From Mya arenaria (Eukaryota > Mollusca > Bivalvia > Myida > Myidae): DNA of 64,000 bases. The notes under the pieces were generated by a model. That model was given only the letters and a program-made list of their open reading frames with translations, searched no databases and was not told the origin of the DNA. Shown piece after piece: positions 37,261-50,100 of this stretch (within the stretch, counting starts at the first letter, position 1; each line of letters opens with the position of its first letter). The position numbers and the translations under genes are program-made. The stretch is taken from assembly GCF_026914265.1 (NCBI RefSeq), contig NC_069129.1, forward strand, positions 16,856,945 to 16,920,944, in the 5' to 3' direction.

Positions 37261-38462
37261 AAATACTTACGGCGAAAAACGTTATATTTAGTAAAATTTC
37301 CATATTTAAAAACAGTAGGTATTGTTTTATTGTAGTGTAACCGATGCCGTGGACATTATAATCAAATTGTAAAGACCGACTCTGATGCTTATGTTCAATG
37401 TAATAAAGTATACATAATAAACACCAAGTCTGCAAAAATGGGTCCTAATGGGAAAAAAAGACATTTTCAGGTTTTTACATTTTCTGAATGTGCTATGTTT
37501 CAGAAATAAAGTCCTGAGGTTTTAAGCTGATATCTTTAAAATTGACTGATTGAGGACAAATTTCGCAATACCACTATTTTTATAAAATGGCGAAAAAAAT
37601 GAAGGAAATGGAAACATAAGTAAATACAACTACCTTGATTTTAAGAGTCTGTATTCCATTAAAAATGAATACAACAATTTTTATTTCTGTGGAAATATTA
37701 TCATAACATCAATTACATCATTTATGGAGAATATAACACCACATGTACATTTCATAGAAACGGTTGCCATGACTACAATGCTTTTACGAGAAATTTATCC
37801 AAATAAACGCAAAAACAGCTGAAATACATAAAATCACATTTGAATTTGATAGATTATGTTTGCAGGAAATATTTTAGTACAGCATTAAGATTTCAGCCAG
37901 CTATGTAGTAAAATAGAATGTTTACAGCAATTTTCCATAGACCCTTAAAAGAAAATCTGCCACTTTTCTTAAACAAGGTTAATTGTTCAAAAGTATTTCA
38001 GCTTATCCTTGTATTAATCAAAACACAAACATATTATTTTAACACAAGCAATAATTTAAAAGATCCAACTTGTCTGGTGAAATCAATTATTTTTTAAAAT
38101 CAACAAGAAGACATGTTATATTTGGTTACCATAGCAACTTACTTATACCTAGAATCATTCATTTTTTGCTCATTTCATTCTTTTGGAGTTGTAAGATGAC
38201 ACAGAATGAAATGTATTTACAAGAAAAGCATTGACACATGCCTTATTTGATAAAATTGACAACAACCATATGCATGCAAGGAACATTGAAACTATATTAA
38301 TGTATAACTAATAACATGTAGACTTATAATGTACACTTGCACATTTTACTGCCGTTATGTAGAAAATATGAATGCCATTATACTTTACTTATAGATGGCC
38401 AACTGTTCAATGATATTCCCATAATTGAAACGTATGTTTATACATAAGTATTCAATGATCAA
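36020..38462. other. No gene seen; contains an (AT)n run at 37215-37254
   Basis: AT-rich sequence without supported coding regions. The (AT)20 run is followed by ordinary intergenic sequence up to the end of the DUF7869-like gene. Confidence 0.6.
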
Positions 38463-40960
38463 TCAAGTGTGTTTCTTTTGGTTGCCATGGAAACCATGCA
38501 TTCCTAAAATCATGAATATTTTATCATTGTAACACAAAGAAAGATTTTTTTTGAATGTAAATGAAAACATAAAACTTGCACAAATACATGCCAATCTGTT
38601 TGTAGCAAGAAATAAACTACAACTTTTTGCTGAAACACACAGAGAAAGTGTTCTCAACTTTAGTTTTTTGGCCTTTGAATAGCCTTCTTTTGCAACTAAT
38701 GGCAATGGGCATGTTGTGTTTTTAGCATTATCCGATCTGCAAAAGTCTCTAATTACATCATGCAAGTACCATTGCCTTTCAGCACATATTCCCTCACCAA
38801 AGATCTGCTCTGGCAGAACACCAATATCCACTTGGCAGGTTTTCAGTATGTTAATTTTCTCCTCAGGGGCATCAACAAACTTCCTTACTCTTACAATCCC
38901 AGGCTCGTTAGAAGATACCTCAAACGAATGGTATATCAAAATGTTCTTCAATGGTTTGAAAATGCCTTTGAAGAAGGTGCTCCAGTGAAAGAACGACACT
39001 GGTTTGCTGTTGCCATCAACAATATGTGGAATGCTGTGGCCATTACGGGATGACATGGCTACTGTGAAAGCCACCTCCTGTATTGAAGAAAAGCATTACA
39101 TGGTGAATGAATTTCAGACAGAAACGATCCAATATGACATATTATATTGTCACCTTGGTGCAAGAACTCAATATCTGCTTCTATTTCTATTTCCAGTTAT
39201 TGCGATATTGCACTAAGGTGATTATACGGAGCAGTACTCTTGCACTATAAAATGCCTGCATGAAGTATATAACATCATTGAATTTATTAATTACCTATTA
39301 TATCTAAATATACATGATAATAAATGAACTTATTTTACATAATAATCAATTTAATATAACATAAGTCATATATGATTATTTTCAAATATTAACTATAAAA
39401 AATCCCATGTTCTTCATGCCACTTCGTATTAGTTTATAACTGTTTTTAAAAGAAGGAAATCAATCAATCTTAAAACATGTAAGTAATTAATGTCTGTAAT
39501 TGTTTTAAAATATTGGTGTGGTAAAAATCAAACTCACTGAATACCTCAACTGTCTCTGCATCCATGTGTCTCCATCTGTTTTTCCAAAATCCAAAATGCC
39601 AGTCGCATACAATTTTGGTGTCGGCTAGCATCAGTGAGTACTGGATTGTCTTATGCCCTCCTGGAATAGAATAGTTAATTGTTAATAAGATCTCTTTATT
39701 TCAAATTAAACACTGAATTATATCTATTGTTTATTTTTAAAGTACAACAATTCAAAAGCTTTTAAAGCTATACATCTGTTTCACCCATCTATAGTGTTAC
39801 TGAAAACCTTATGAGATAATTATAAAGCAATAACATAATTTAGTTTACATCATGAAACATATTTTTTTTTTCATTAAAACACAACAACTCTCACCTGTCA
39901 ATGTTCTCCACACAGCATTACCAAGAACTGCATTATTTTTGTTTTGTCCTTGGCAATTGTCAAAGTGAAACTGAGCATGTGCCTCACCCAGGCCGTAGTT
40001 TTCAAGGTAATGGTGGAGGAAGCTGACAACTGTGTTTGCTACTTTGCCTGGGGCAACACCCTCATCACCAAGGTAAAACACCTGTTTCTCTGAAAAATAT
40101 TTATCCGTCTTATCACTATTCTTAATCATCACCATCATCAGCAACAGAAGCAAAATTTAACAGCACCAGCATTCAACATTAATACAAAAACATTTAAAAC
40201 ATTTCTCATAACTAACATTTACCAAATAAATGTTCAGATACACATCCAATTCCAGATTTTGAGATGTACATGATGGCTATTGACCAATGGAAATGTTACA
40301 TTCTTAATCAGTTTGTTTGAATGAAGTAAAACATTTATTGCTAAAAAGTGCTCATTCAATTCTCAATATTTAACATTTGATGTCAGGACATCTTATAATG
40401 ACAGAGAACACATTGCAATTCAAAACTGTAAAAATATGAATTCAGATTTATATATAAGTAGTGAGTCATCAATAAATTAGCTTACCAGATCCTTCACAGC
40501 AAACTCCAATATACCTCACATCTCCTGGCAGTTTTGAAATACAGGGGTCTAACCTGCAGTAGATAAAAGCATTGAATTTGACCAAGTATCTGGTAATTAG
40601 AACCAGCATTTTTTTCTAAATATTAAAAGATTCAATTCTAAATCATGTAAAAAAGAATTCTAACATAAACACTTTACATTTATACACTATGAAGCCATTT
40701 AAGTAGAAACATACATTTACTGCAGTAAACCTTAGGCACTCACAAGTATGATACATCATGCAAATTACTCCACAATAAATCTTTTTAAAAATGATTATCT
40801 CTAGCAATAAGTTGCTAAATTTAGTAAAAAAAATCCATTTGATTATTTGATTGTACTTGATAGAAAAAAATCAACTAACATGTCGGATATCATGTGTGGA
40901 ATATGAACCTGCTGTCCCAGCTGTAGTGGACGGTTGCATCTAAGGAACATGACTCTGCAC
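38463..40960 (-). pseudogene. DUF7869-like gene, downstream exons
   Basis: Five consecutive exons on the minus strand with GT-AG borders: 40880-40960, 40486-40553, 39895-40089, 39545-39660 and 38463-39077. Landmarks: VVSFLHHYLENYGLGEAHA then FHFDNCQGQNKNN in the third exon, VCDWHFGFWKNR in the fourth, and AERQWYLHDVIRDFC near the end. These match, in order, a large invertebrate family whose HxDNCxGQNKNN centre looks like part of an RNase H-fold (DDE-type) core. Whether it is a transposase or a domesticated gene is not settled. The second exon contains an extra base (between EVY and GVCCEG) that breaks the frame, and the upstream exons are displaced by insertions, so I call it a pseudogene. 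It continues at 54009-54399 and 56973-57475. Confidence 0.75.
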
Positions 40961-41172
40961 CTAAAATTTATAATTTTTACATTTAAATTGATGGCCTAGA
41001 AGGGAATATATAAGTAAAATAAAATGATCTCATGGGTATCTTTTCATTCCGTTTCAGAATTTTATCCATGTTTTGAATATTTATACACTCAAAGTTTACA
41101 TGTATTTACAAGCATAACAGGCATGAAAAAAAGCTTAGGTAAAATGTAAAAGTCACTTTTATTGATGCAGAC

Positions 41173-41737
41173 TGTAACCGGACGAGGAATGTGAAGGCAA
41201 GACTGTGGTTGGTCCGATGTTTATTGTCGTAAAGCTTAAAATAGAAAAAAGGGCGCATTTACTATAATGCCCGATAACTTATTCAAGACACACAATCAGG
41301 GCGCAAAATCCCAAATGCCCGAAGCTTAATACAATCAGTAATAATCCAATTTACATTAAATAGCCAAGTAACCCACTGTAATACACGTTTAACACAATAG
41401 TACGAAAGGCATCTAGGACGAATCGACAAAAAATGAATCCCGAACGAAAAGCCGGGGATGCGAATATTACATTCTGTTACGAAACATACTAGGACGAATC
41501 TAATTTCAAGCAAGCAGCAAAAATACAACAAGAACTGCAAATTTCCGTGTCTACCCATAAAGAAACATATAAATTTACATCATATTCGTATATATTGGAT
41601 TGCAAATCAAAGAAATGCTTACATTTATGGCCTTTTAAAGTATCGCAAAAGTTTGGCGTGGTTGAATAACTCTAAATTTTACCTTCACAAAGAAGAGTAT
41701 TCAAACAAGATAAAACGTCCCATTCTGTTTCGCAACA
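41173..41737 (-). repeat. LTR, BEL/Pao (partial copy)
   Basis: 565 bp, TGTTGCGAAA ... CCGGTTACA on the minus strand. By eye identical or nearly so to 45707-46271. A purine-rich ggtggggag precedes it on the internal side, the expected polypurine tract. Confidence 0.9.
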
Positions 41738-44658
41738 CTCCCCACCTGGTATGAAATACCACTACAATACTTAGATGTACATGTACATATATACTACATA
41801 TACCTAATAAATCTCTACAAACAGTGTAGTTTCCTTTCATAAGTCTTTCCTCTGAATAGGATCAAAATATATTGTAATCGCTTTTCGAAATAACTATGTA
41901 GATATTTCAATGAATGATCACAACATAGAGTAGGCTAAACTAGATTTATAGAGTATGAAACAGTATTCCCATTTAAAAAAAAAATGTTAACAACTGGTTT
42001 ATGATATTGATACACCCCCAATGTTCTCAGTCATATAAGCTCGATTGCAAAGTCTAACACAGACTCCAACTATAAAAGCGTGACAACAAGCAACTGATGC
42101 AATTTTCACAGCAGAACGTCTTAGGTAGCTTTAGCACGGCATGGTCAGGAAAAGGCGGCATATCTGGATGCGTTGCTCCATTGCCAACGCAGGCGGTTTA
42201 GTTCTGTCGTTGACTTGTATGCGTAGAAACTTGCGATAACACATTGAATTAAACTGAACACTCGAAAAAGAAGTGTTAACTCTCTGCGATATAGCAACAG
42301 ATTCTCAAGATACTGAAAGCTATAGGAAACATGTTGGACCCAGATTAGATCCCATATAATATTGGATCCAATTTAAAACCCCAAATTGTTTAGACACAGC
42401 CTACATTAAATTTCTTAGAAAACTTAATGCTATACGGGTATAATTAGCATGAAACAAACAATAAAATGCAAATAAGAGAATCAAGCTTATGTAAAGAGTT
42501 CAACACTGACACTAAAGCACTTAGGTAGCACTGACACTGATGACTAGACTTATCACTTCACTTAATAGAATCACCATTTCGGACGCGTATATGTGGCGCA
42601 CTTGCCAGTTTGCACTCGCGAAATCTGCATCCGGAACATTTCTATCGCTCACCCTCTTGACCGCGTTGGAGATCGGCCTAACATTTAGCACTGGTCTTCA
42701 CACTCGATGAGTGTCACAAGTTTATTCACAGGCCTCACATAGGATCTAAGTTCTGAGTCGCCAGGGCGACTGACTTTGACCATCACTTTTCTAATGTGTC
42801 CGTCTTGGCTCGGAAATAGTTCTGTGATAACACCCATTGGCCAGTTATTTCGCTGAGAGTCATCTTCAATCATTAAAACAACATCACCAACGCGTAGATC
42901 TCTCTGTTTCGTAGGCCACCTTTTACGCTGTTGAAGTGTCTGGAGAAACTCAGTTCTCCAACGTTTCCAAAACATATCAGACAAACACTGAACACGACGC
43001 CATTGTGCTTTATACATGTCTTTCACACTGATTTCACTAAGATATTGTCCTTCTTCGGCGGGCTTCTGTGTAAGAAGCATTGCTGGACTTAACACTGTTG
43101 GACATTCTGGATCAGCGGACACTGCGACTAGCGGACGCGAATTAACAATGGAAGAGACTTCGGCCATAAATGTTGTCAGCACTTCATGAGTAATATCGCC
43201 GCGAATATCTGCAAACATGGACTCTAGGATTCGACGTACAACTCCAATAAGTCTTTCCCACACCCCACCCATGTGAGATGAGTGTGGCGAGTTGAACAGC
43301 CACACAGTTCGGTTAGAATCCATAAACTTCTTAGCGGTTGCATCCTCCACATTGATCGCGTCAATTTTCATACAGTCAGTTGCCCCGACAAAGTTTGTTC
43401 CTCTGTCAGAGCGGAATAAGCGCACTGGTCCCCTAAGCGCGATGAACCGACGCGTCGCGTTTATAAACGATGAAGTGCTGAGTTCTTCTATCACCTCTAT
43501 ATGTATTGCTCGTGTAGTCAAACAAGTGTACAGTACGGCCCATCGTTTGTTATGAGCCATTCCACCACGAGAACGTCGCGCAATGACGTTCCATGGCCCG
43601 AACACGTCAACTCCTACGGATGAGAAAGGTGCACCTGGTGATAGTCTATCCTCTGGTAAATCTGACATGATCTGAGACTCTGCTTTGCCGCGAAGTTTCT
43701 TGCACTTAAAACACTCATGAATGATACTACGCACTAGCCGCTTTACACCGATTACCCAGAAGCCTCCAGATCTGATAGCACCTTCGGAGAAGTTGCATCC
43801 TTGGTGTAGAACCTTTCCATGGTAGTTCAAGGTGACCAGTCTGCTCACAAAATGTCCTTTTGGCAGAATAACTGGATGCTTCTCCCTTGTACTAAGCTCA
43901 CTGGCATGTTGCAGTCTACCACCAACTCTTAATAAACCATGTTCATCTATGAAGGGATTGAGTTCTGTATAGCACTGATTCTGGGTAGCTTCTGACTTGA
44001 AGCTATGCACTCCAGCTCGGGGAAAAACGCTTCCCTCTGTACTTCTCTGAGAATTATCCTTTCCGATTCCAAGAGTAAATCAGCTCGACTAATGTCCGAC
44101 TCGTTCTTTCGACAGCGTGCCTTGCCTTTGAGTAAAGCGATCACTTTGATCATGAGTTCCCAGCTCTTGACGCCTTCAAATCGGTTTAGGCCAAGACTCT
44201 GAATTGTGCTTGTTTCTGTCTTCATGCACTGCACTAGTGGTCTAATTTCTCGGTCTTCTTCTTCAGCTTGTAGCTCATATGTATCTGTGTTGATCTGTAG
44301 CTCTGAATTTTTTTGAAATTCTGGGCCATTTATCCACTTGCTGTGCTGTAGCTGATCAGTCGGAATAGGTCATGTTCCTTGATCGGCTGGATTGTCATCC
44401 GTGGAAACATAGTGCCATTGTTCTCGAGCTGTTGACTTGAGTATTCGGGAAATGCGATTCTGCACGTAGATGTAGAACCGTCTTACCTTGTTGTTAAGAT
44501 AACCAAGTACAACACGACTATCTGTGTAAAACTTCATCTTCTCTATGGCAACGCCAATCTGCTCGGATACTGTCTCAGCTATTTCCACAGCCATCACGGC
44601 AGCACAAAGCTCAAGCCTAGGTATAGTATGTCCGGACTGTGGAGCAACCTTACATTTA
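41173..44658 (-). mobile_element. Partial BEL/Pao LTR element (3' part), tandem-duplicated copy
   Basis: Fossil. Carries the 3' LTR (41173-41737), about 0.95 kb of non-coding DNA, then the integrase region (about 42.7-44.0 kb, with zinc-binding and DDE-core landmarks) and the end of the RNase H region. It stops abruptly near 44658, where host sequence identical to 38607 onward begins. It is nearly identical to 45707-49196, and the same CAGAC precedes its LTR. I therefore infer a tandem duplication of host flank plus element, not a separate insertion. It is incomplete, with about two breaks in what remains. Confidence 0.88.
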
Positions 44659-44659
44659 A

Positions 44660-45706
44660 GAAGAAATAAACTACAACTTTTTGCTGAAACACACAGAGAA
44701 AGTGTTCTCAACTTTAGTTTTTTGGCCTTTGAATAGCCTTCTTTTGCAACTAATGGCAATGGGCATGTTGTGTTTTTAGCATTATCCGATCTGCAAAAGT
44801 CTCTAATTACATCATGCAAGTACCATTGCCTTTCAGCACATATTCCCTCACCAAAGATCTGCTCTGGCAGAACACCAATATCCACTTGGCAGGTTTTCAG
44901 TATGTTAATTTTCTCCTCAGGGGCATCAACAAACTTCCTTACTCTTACAATCCCAGGCTCGTTAGAAAAAATGAATTCAGATTTATATATAAGTAGTGAG
45001 TCATCAATAAATTAGCTTACCAGATCCTTCACAGCAAACTCCAATATACCTCACATCTCCTGGCAGTTTTGAAATACAGGGGTCTAACCTGCAGTAGATA
45101 AAAGCATTGAATTTGACCAAGTATCTGGTAATTAGAACCAGCATTTTTTTCTAAATATTAAAAGATTCAATTCTAAATCATGTAAAAAGAATTCTAACAT
45201 AAACACTTTACATTTATACACTATGAAGCCATTTAAGTAGAAACATACATTTACTGCAGTAAACCTTAGGCACTCACAAGTATGATACATCATGCAAATT
45301 ACTCCACAATAAATCTTTTTAAAAATGATTATCTCTAGCAATAAGTTGCTAAATTTAGTAAAAAAAATCCATTTGATTATTTGATTGTACTTGATAGAAA
45401 AAAATCAACTAACATGTCGGATATCATGTGTGGAATATGAACCTGCTGTCCCAGCTGTAGTGGACGGTTGCATCTAAGGAACATGACTCTGCACCTAAAA
45501 TTTATATTTTTTACATTTAAATTGATGGCCTAGAAGGGAATATATAAGTAAAATAAAATGATCTCATGGGTATCTTTTCATTCCGTTTCAGAATTTTATC
45601 CATGTTTTGAATATTTATACACTCAAAGTTTACATGTATTTACAAGCATAACAGGCATGAAAAAAAGCTTAGGTAAAATGTAAAAGTCACTTTTATTGAT
45701 GCAGAC
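44660..45706 (-). pseudogene. Duplicated fragment of the DUF7869-like gene flank
   Basis: 44660-44967 equals 38607-38913 (part of the last exon) and 44971-45706 equals 40436-41172 (the two upstream exons plus flank). The 1.52 kb between those source segments is absent, so three exons are missing or cut. The match is nearly perfect, so the duplication is very recent or an assembly artefact. The final CAGAC (45702-45706) is the left target duplication of the complete LTR element. Confidence 0.93.
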
Positions 45707-46271
45707 TGTAACCGGACGAGGAATGTGAAGGCAAGACTGTGGTTGGTCCGATGTTTATTGTCGTAAAGCTTAAAATAGAAAAAAGGGCGCATTTACTATA
45801 ATGCCCGATAACTTATTCAAGACACACAATCAGGGCGCAAAATCCCAAATGCCCGAAGCTTAATACAATCAGTAATAATCCAATTTACATTAAATAGCCA
45901 AGTAACCCACTGTAATACACGTTTAACACAATAGTACGAAAGGCATCTAGGACGAATCGACAAAAAATGAATCCCGAACGAAAAGCCGGGGATGCGAATA
46001 TTACATTCTGTTACGAAACATACTAGGACGAATCTAATTTCAAGCAAGCAGCAAAAATACAACAAGAACTGCAAATTTCCGTGTCTACCCATAAAGAAAC
46101 ATATAAATTTACATCATATTCGTATATATTGGATTGCAAATCAAAGAAATGCTTACATTTATGGCCTTTTAAAGTATCGCAAAAGTTTGGCGTGGTTGAA
46201 TAACTCTAAATTTTACCTTCACAAAGAAGAGTATTCAAACAAGATAAAACGTCCCATTCTGTTTCGCAACA
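45707..46271 (-). repeat. 3' LTR of the BEL/Pao element
   Basis: 565 bp with the polypurine tract on its internal side and the target duplication CAGAC outside it. Confidence 0.92.
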
Positions 46272-47199
46272 CTCCCCACCTGGTATGAAATACCACTACA
46301 ATACTTAGATGTACATGTACATATATACTACATATACCTAATAAATCTCTACAAACAGTGTAGTTTCCTTTCATAAGTCTTTCCTCTGAATAGGATCAAA
46401 ATATATTGTAATCGCTTTTCGAAATAACTATGTAGTTATTTCAATGAATAATCACAACATAGAGTAGGCTAAACTAGATTTATAGAGTATGAAACAGTAT
46501 TCCCATTTAAAAAACAATGTTAACAACTGGTTTATGATATTGATACACCCCCAATGTTCTCAGTCATATAAGCTCGATTGCAAAGTCTAACACAGACTCC
46601 AACTATAAAAGCGTGACAACAAGCAACTGATGCAATTTTCACAGCAGAACGTCTTAGGTAGCTTTAGCACGGCATGGTCAGGAAAAGGCGGCATATCTGG
46701 ATGCGTTGCTCCATTGCCAACGCAGGCGGTTTAGTTCTGTCGTTGACTTGTATGCGTAGAAACTTGCGATAACACATTGAATTAAACTGAACACTCGAGA
46801 AAGAAGTGTTAACTCTCTGCGATATAGCAACAGATTCTCAAGATACTGAAAGCTATAGGAAACATGTTGGACCCAGATTAGATCCCATATAATATTGGAT
46901 CCAATTTGAAACCCCAAATTGTTTGGACACAGCCTACATTAAATTTCTTAGAAAACTTAATGCTATAAGGGTATAATTAGCATGAAACAAACAATAAAAT
47001 GCAAATAAGAGAATCAAGCTTATGTAAAGAGTTAAACACTGACACTAAAGCACTTAGGTAGCACTGACACTGATGACTAGACTTATCACTTCACTTAATA
47101 GAATCACCATTTCGGACGCGTATATGTGGCGCACTTGCCAGTTTGCACTCGCGAAATCTGCATCCGGAACATTTCTATCGCTCACCCTCTTGACCGCGT

Positions 47200-50100
47200 T
47201 GGAGATCGGCCTAACATTTAGCACTGGTCTTCACACTCGATGAGTGTCACAAGTTTATTCACAGGCCTCACATAGGATCTAAGTTCTGAGTCGCCAGGGC
47301 GACTGACTTTGACCATCACTTTTCTAATGTGTCCGTCTTGGCTCGGAAATAGTTCTGTGATAACACCCATTGGCCAGTTATTTCGCTGAGAGTCATCTTC
47401 AATCATTAAAACAATATCACCAACGCGTAGATCTCTCTGTTTCGTAGGCCACCTTTTACGCTGTTGAAGTGTCTGGAGAAACTCAGTTCTCCAACGTTTC
47501 CAAAACATATCAGACAAACACTGAACTACGACGCCATTGTGCTTTATACATGTCTTTCACACTGATTTCACTAAGATATTGTCCTTCTTCGGCGGGCTTC
47601 TGTGTAAGAAGCATTGCTGGACTTAACACTGTTGGACATTCTGGATCAGCGGACACTGCGACTAGCGGACGCGAATTAACAATGGAAGAGACTTCGGCCA
47701 TAAATGTTGTCAGCACTTCATGAGTAATATCGCCGCGAATATCTGCAAACATGGACTCTAGGATTCGACGTACAACTCCAATAAGTCTTTCCCACACCCC
47801 ACCCATGTGAGATGAGTGTGGCGAGTTGAACAGCCACACAGTTCGGTTAGAATCCATAAACTTCTTAGCGGTTGCATCCTCCACATTGATCGCGTCAATT
47901 TTCATACAGTCAGTTGCCCCGACAAAGTTTGTTCCTCTGTCAGAGCGGAATAAGCGCACTGGTCCCCTAAGCGCGATGAACCGACGCGTCGCGTTTATAA
48001 ACGATGAAGTGCTGAGCTTCTTCTATCACCTCTATATGTATTGCTCGTGTAGTCAAACAAGTGTACAGTACGGCCCATCGTTTGTTATGAGCCATTCCAC
48101 CACGAGAACGTCGCGCAATGACGTTCCATGGCCCGAACACGTCAACTCCTACGGATGAGAAAGGTGCACCTGGTGATAGTCTATCCTCTGGTAAATCTGA
48201 CATGATCTGAGACTCTGCTTTGCCGCGAAGTTTCTTGCACTTAAAACACTCATGAATGATACTACGCACTAGCCGCTTTACACCGATTACCCAGAAGCCT
48301 CCAGATCTGATAGCACCTTCGGTGAAGTTGCATCCTTGGTGTAGAACCTTTCCATGGTAGTTCAAGGTGACCAGTCTGCTCACAAAATGTCCTTTTGGCA
48401 GAATAACTGGATGCTTCTCACTTGTACTAAGCTCACTGGCATGTTGCAGTCTACCACCAACTCTTAATAAACCATGTTCATCTATGAAGGGATTGAGCTT
48501 CTGTATAGCACTGATTCTGGGTAGCTTCTGACTTGAAGCTATGCACTCCAGCTCGGGGAAAAACGCTTCCCTCTGTACTTCTCTGAGAATTATCCTTTCC
48601 GATTCCAAGAGTAAATCAGCTCGACTAATGTCCGACTCGTTCTTTCGACAGCGTGCCTTGCCTTTGAGTAAAGCGATCACTTTGATCATGAGTTCCCAGC
48701 TCTTGACGCCTTCAAATCGGTTTAGGCCAAGACTCTGAATTGTGCTTGTTTCTGTCTTCATGCACTGCACTAGTGGTCTAATTTCTCGGTCTTCTTCTTC
48801 AGCTTGTAGCTCATATGTATCTGTGTTGATCTGTAGCTCTGAATTTTTTTTGAAATTCTGGGCCATTTATCCACTTGCTGTGCTGTAGCTGATCAGTCGG
48901 AATAGGTCATGTTCCTTGATCGGCTGGATTGTCATCCGTGGAAACATAGTGCCATTGTTCTCGAGCTGTTGACTTGAGTATTCGGGAAATGCGATTCTGC
49001 ACGTAGATGTAGAACCGTCTTACCTTGTTGTTAAGATAACCAAGTACAACACGACTATCTGTGTAAAACTTCATCTTCTCTATGGCAACGCCAATCTGCT
49101 CGGATACTGTCTCAGCTATTTCCACAGCCATCACGGCAGCACAAAGCTCAAGCCTAGGTATAGTATGTCCGGACTGTGGAGCAACCTTACATTTACCCAA
49201 AACGAAACCGACTTGAACCACACCTTTGGCGTTCTCATCTCTTAAGTAGGCAACAGAAGATATTGCTTTCTCTGATGCATCAGAGAAAACATGAATTTCT
49301 TGTCTCCCAGGTGGCGTTAAGACTGGTATACACATACGTGGGATATTGAGCTGTTCAAGCTCCGTCAATGATCTTCTCCAATTATCCCATTGCTGCATGT
49401 TCACTTCTAACAGGGGCTTGTCCCAGTCTAATGTCTCTTGTATCAGGTCTCGCATCAGCAATCTCCCCTGGTTGACAACTGGAGCCACGAAACCTAAGGG
49501 ATCAAACAGCGAGTTCACCGTTGACAGCACTCCTCTGCGGGTTAATGGCTTTTCATCTTTTGACACACTGTATGTGAAAGAATCTGTCTCCAATTTCCAA
49601 TTCATACCTAGGCTTCTCTGGGTAGGTAGAGTGTCTGACCCTATGCTTATGTCTTGAAGTTCTTTAGCCAAGTCAGCCTTTGGAAATGCTTTCATCACAT
49701 CTTTGTTGTTTGAAAGCAATCTTATGCAGACGGAGATTGCCTCCCTCTTGAAGAGCCCTTTGAGTCCGTGTTACCAGGTCTACAGCTGTTGTAGCATCAG
49801 GAAAAGAGGATAGCCCGTCATCTACATAAAAGTCTCTCTCCACGAATTCTCTTACGTCTGTACCATAAACAGGTTCCATCTCTATTGCAGTCTTTTTCAA
49901 GCCATACGCTGCTATAGCCGGGGAAGGTGAATTGCCAAAGACGTGTGAGCACATTCGGTACTCTACCAGTTCTTGGTCCGGATCGTTGTCTTTAAACCAT
50001 ATGAAGCGCAGGTAGTTTCTGTGCGTCTCATGCACGCGGAATTGGAAGAACATCTGGCGTATATCAGCAGTAACTGCAACAGGGTGTCGTCTAAATCTCA

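Noticed and set aside
38716-39216. Overlapping plus-strand frames of 70-97 codons, repeated at 44770-45015
   Set aside because: They are antisense to the last exon of the DUF7869-like gene, which has the family landmarks on the minus strand.
41283-41754. Paired 91- and 98-codon frames, repeated at 45817-46288 and 53339-53801
   Set aside because: They lie inside the LTR copies and recur only because the LTR does.
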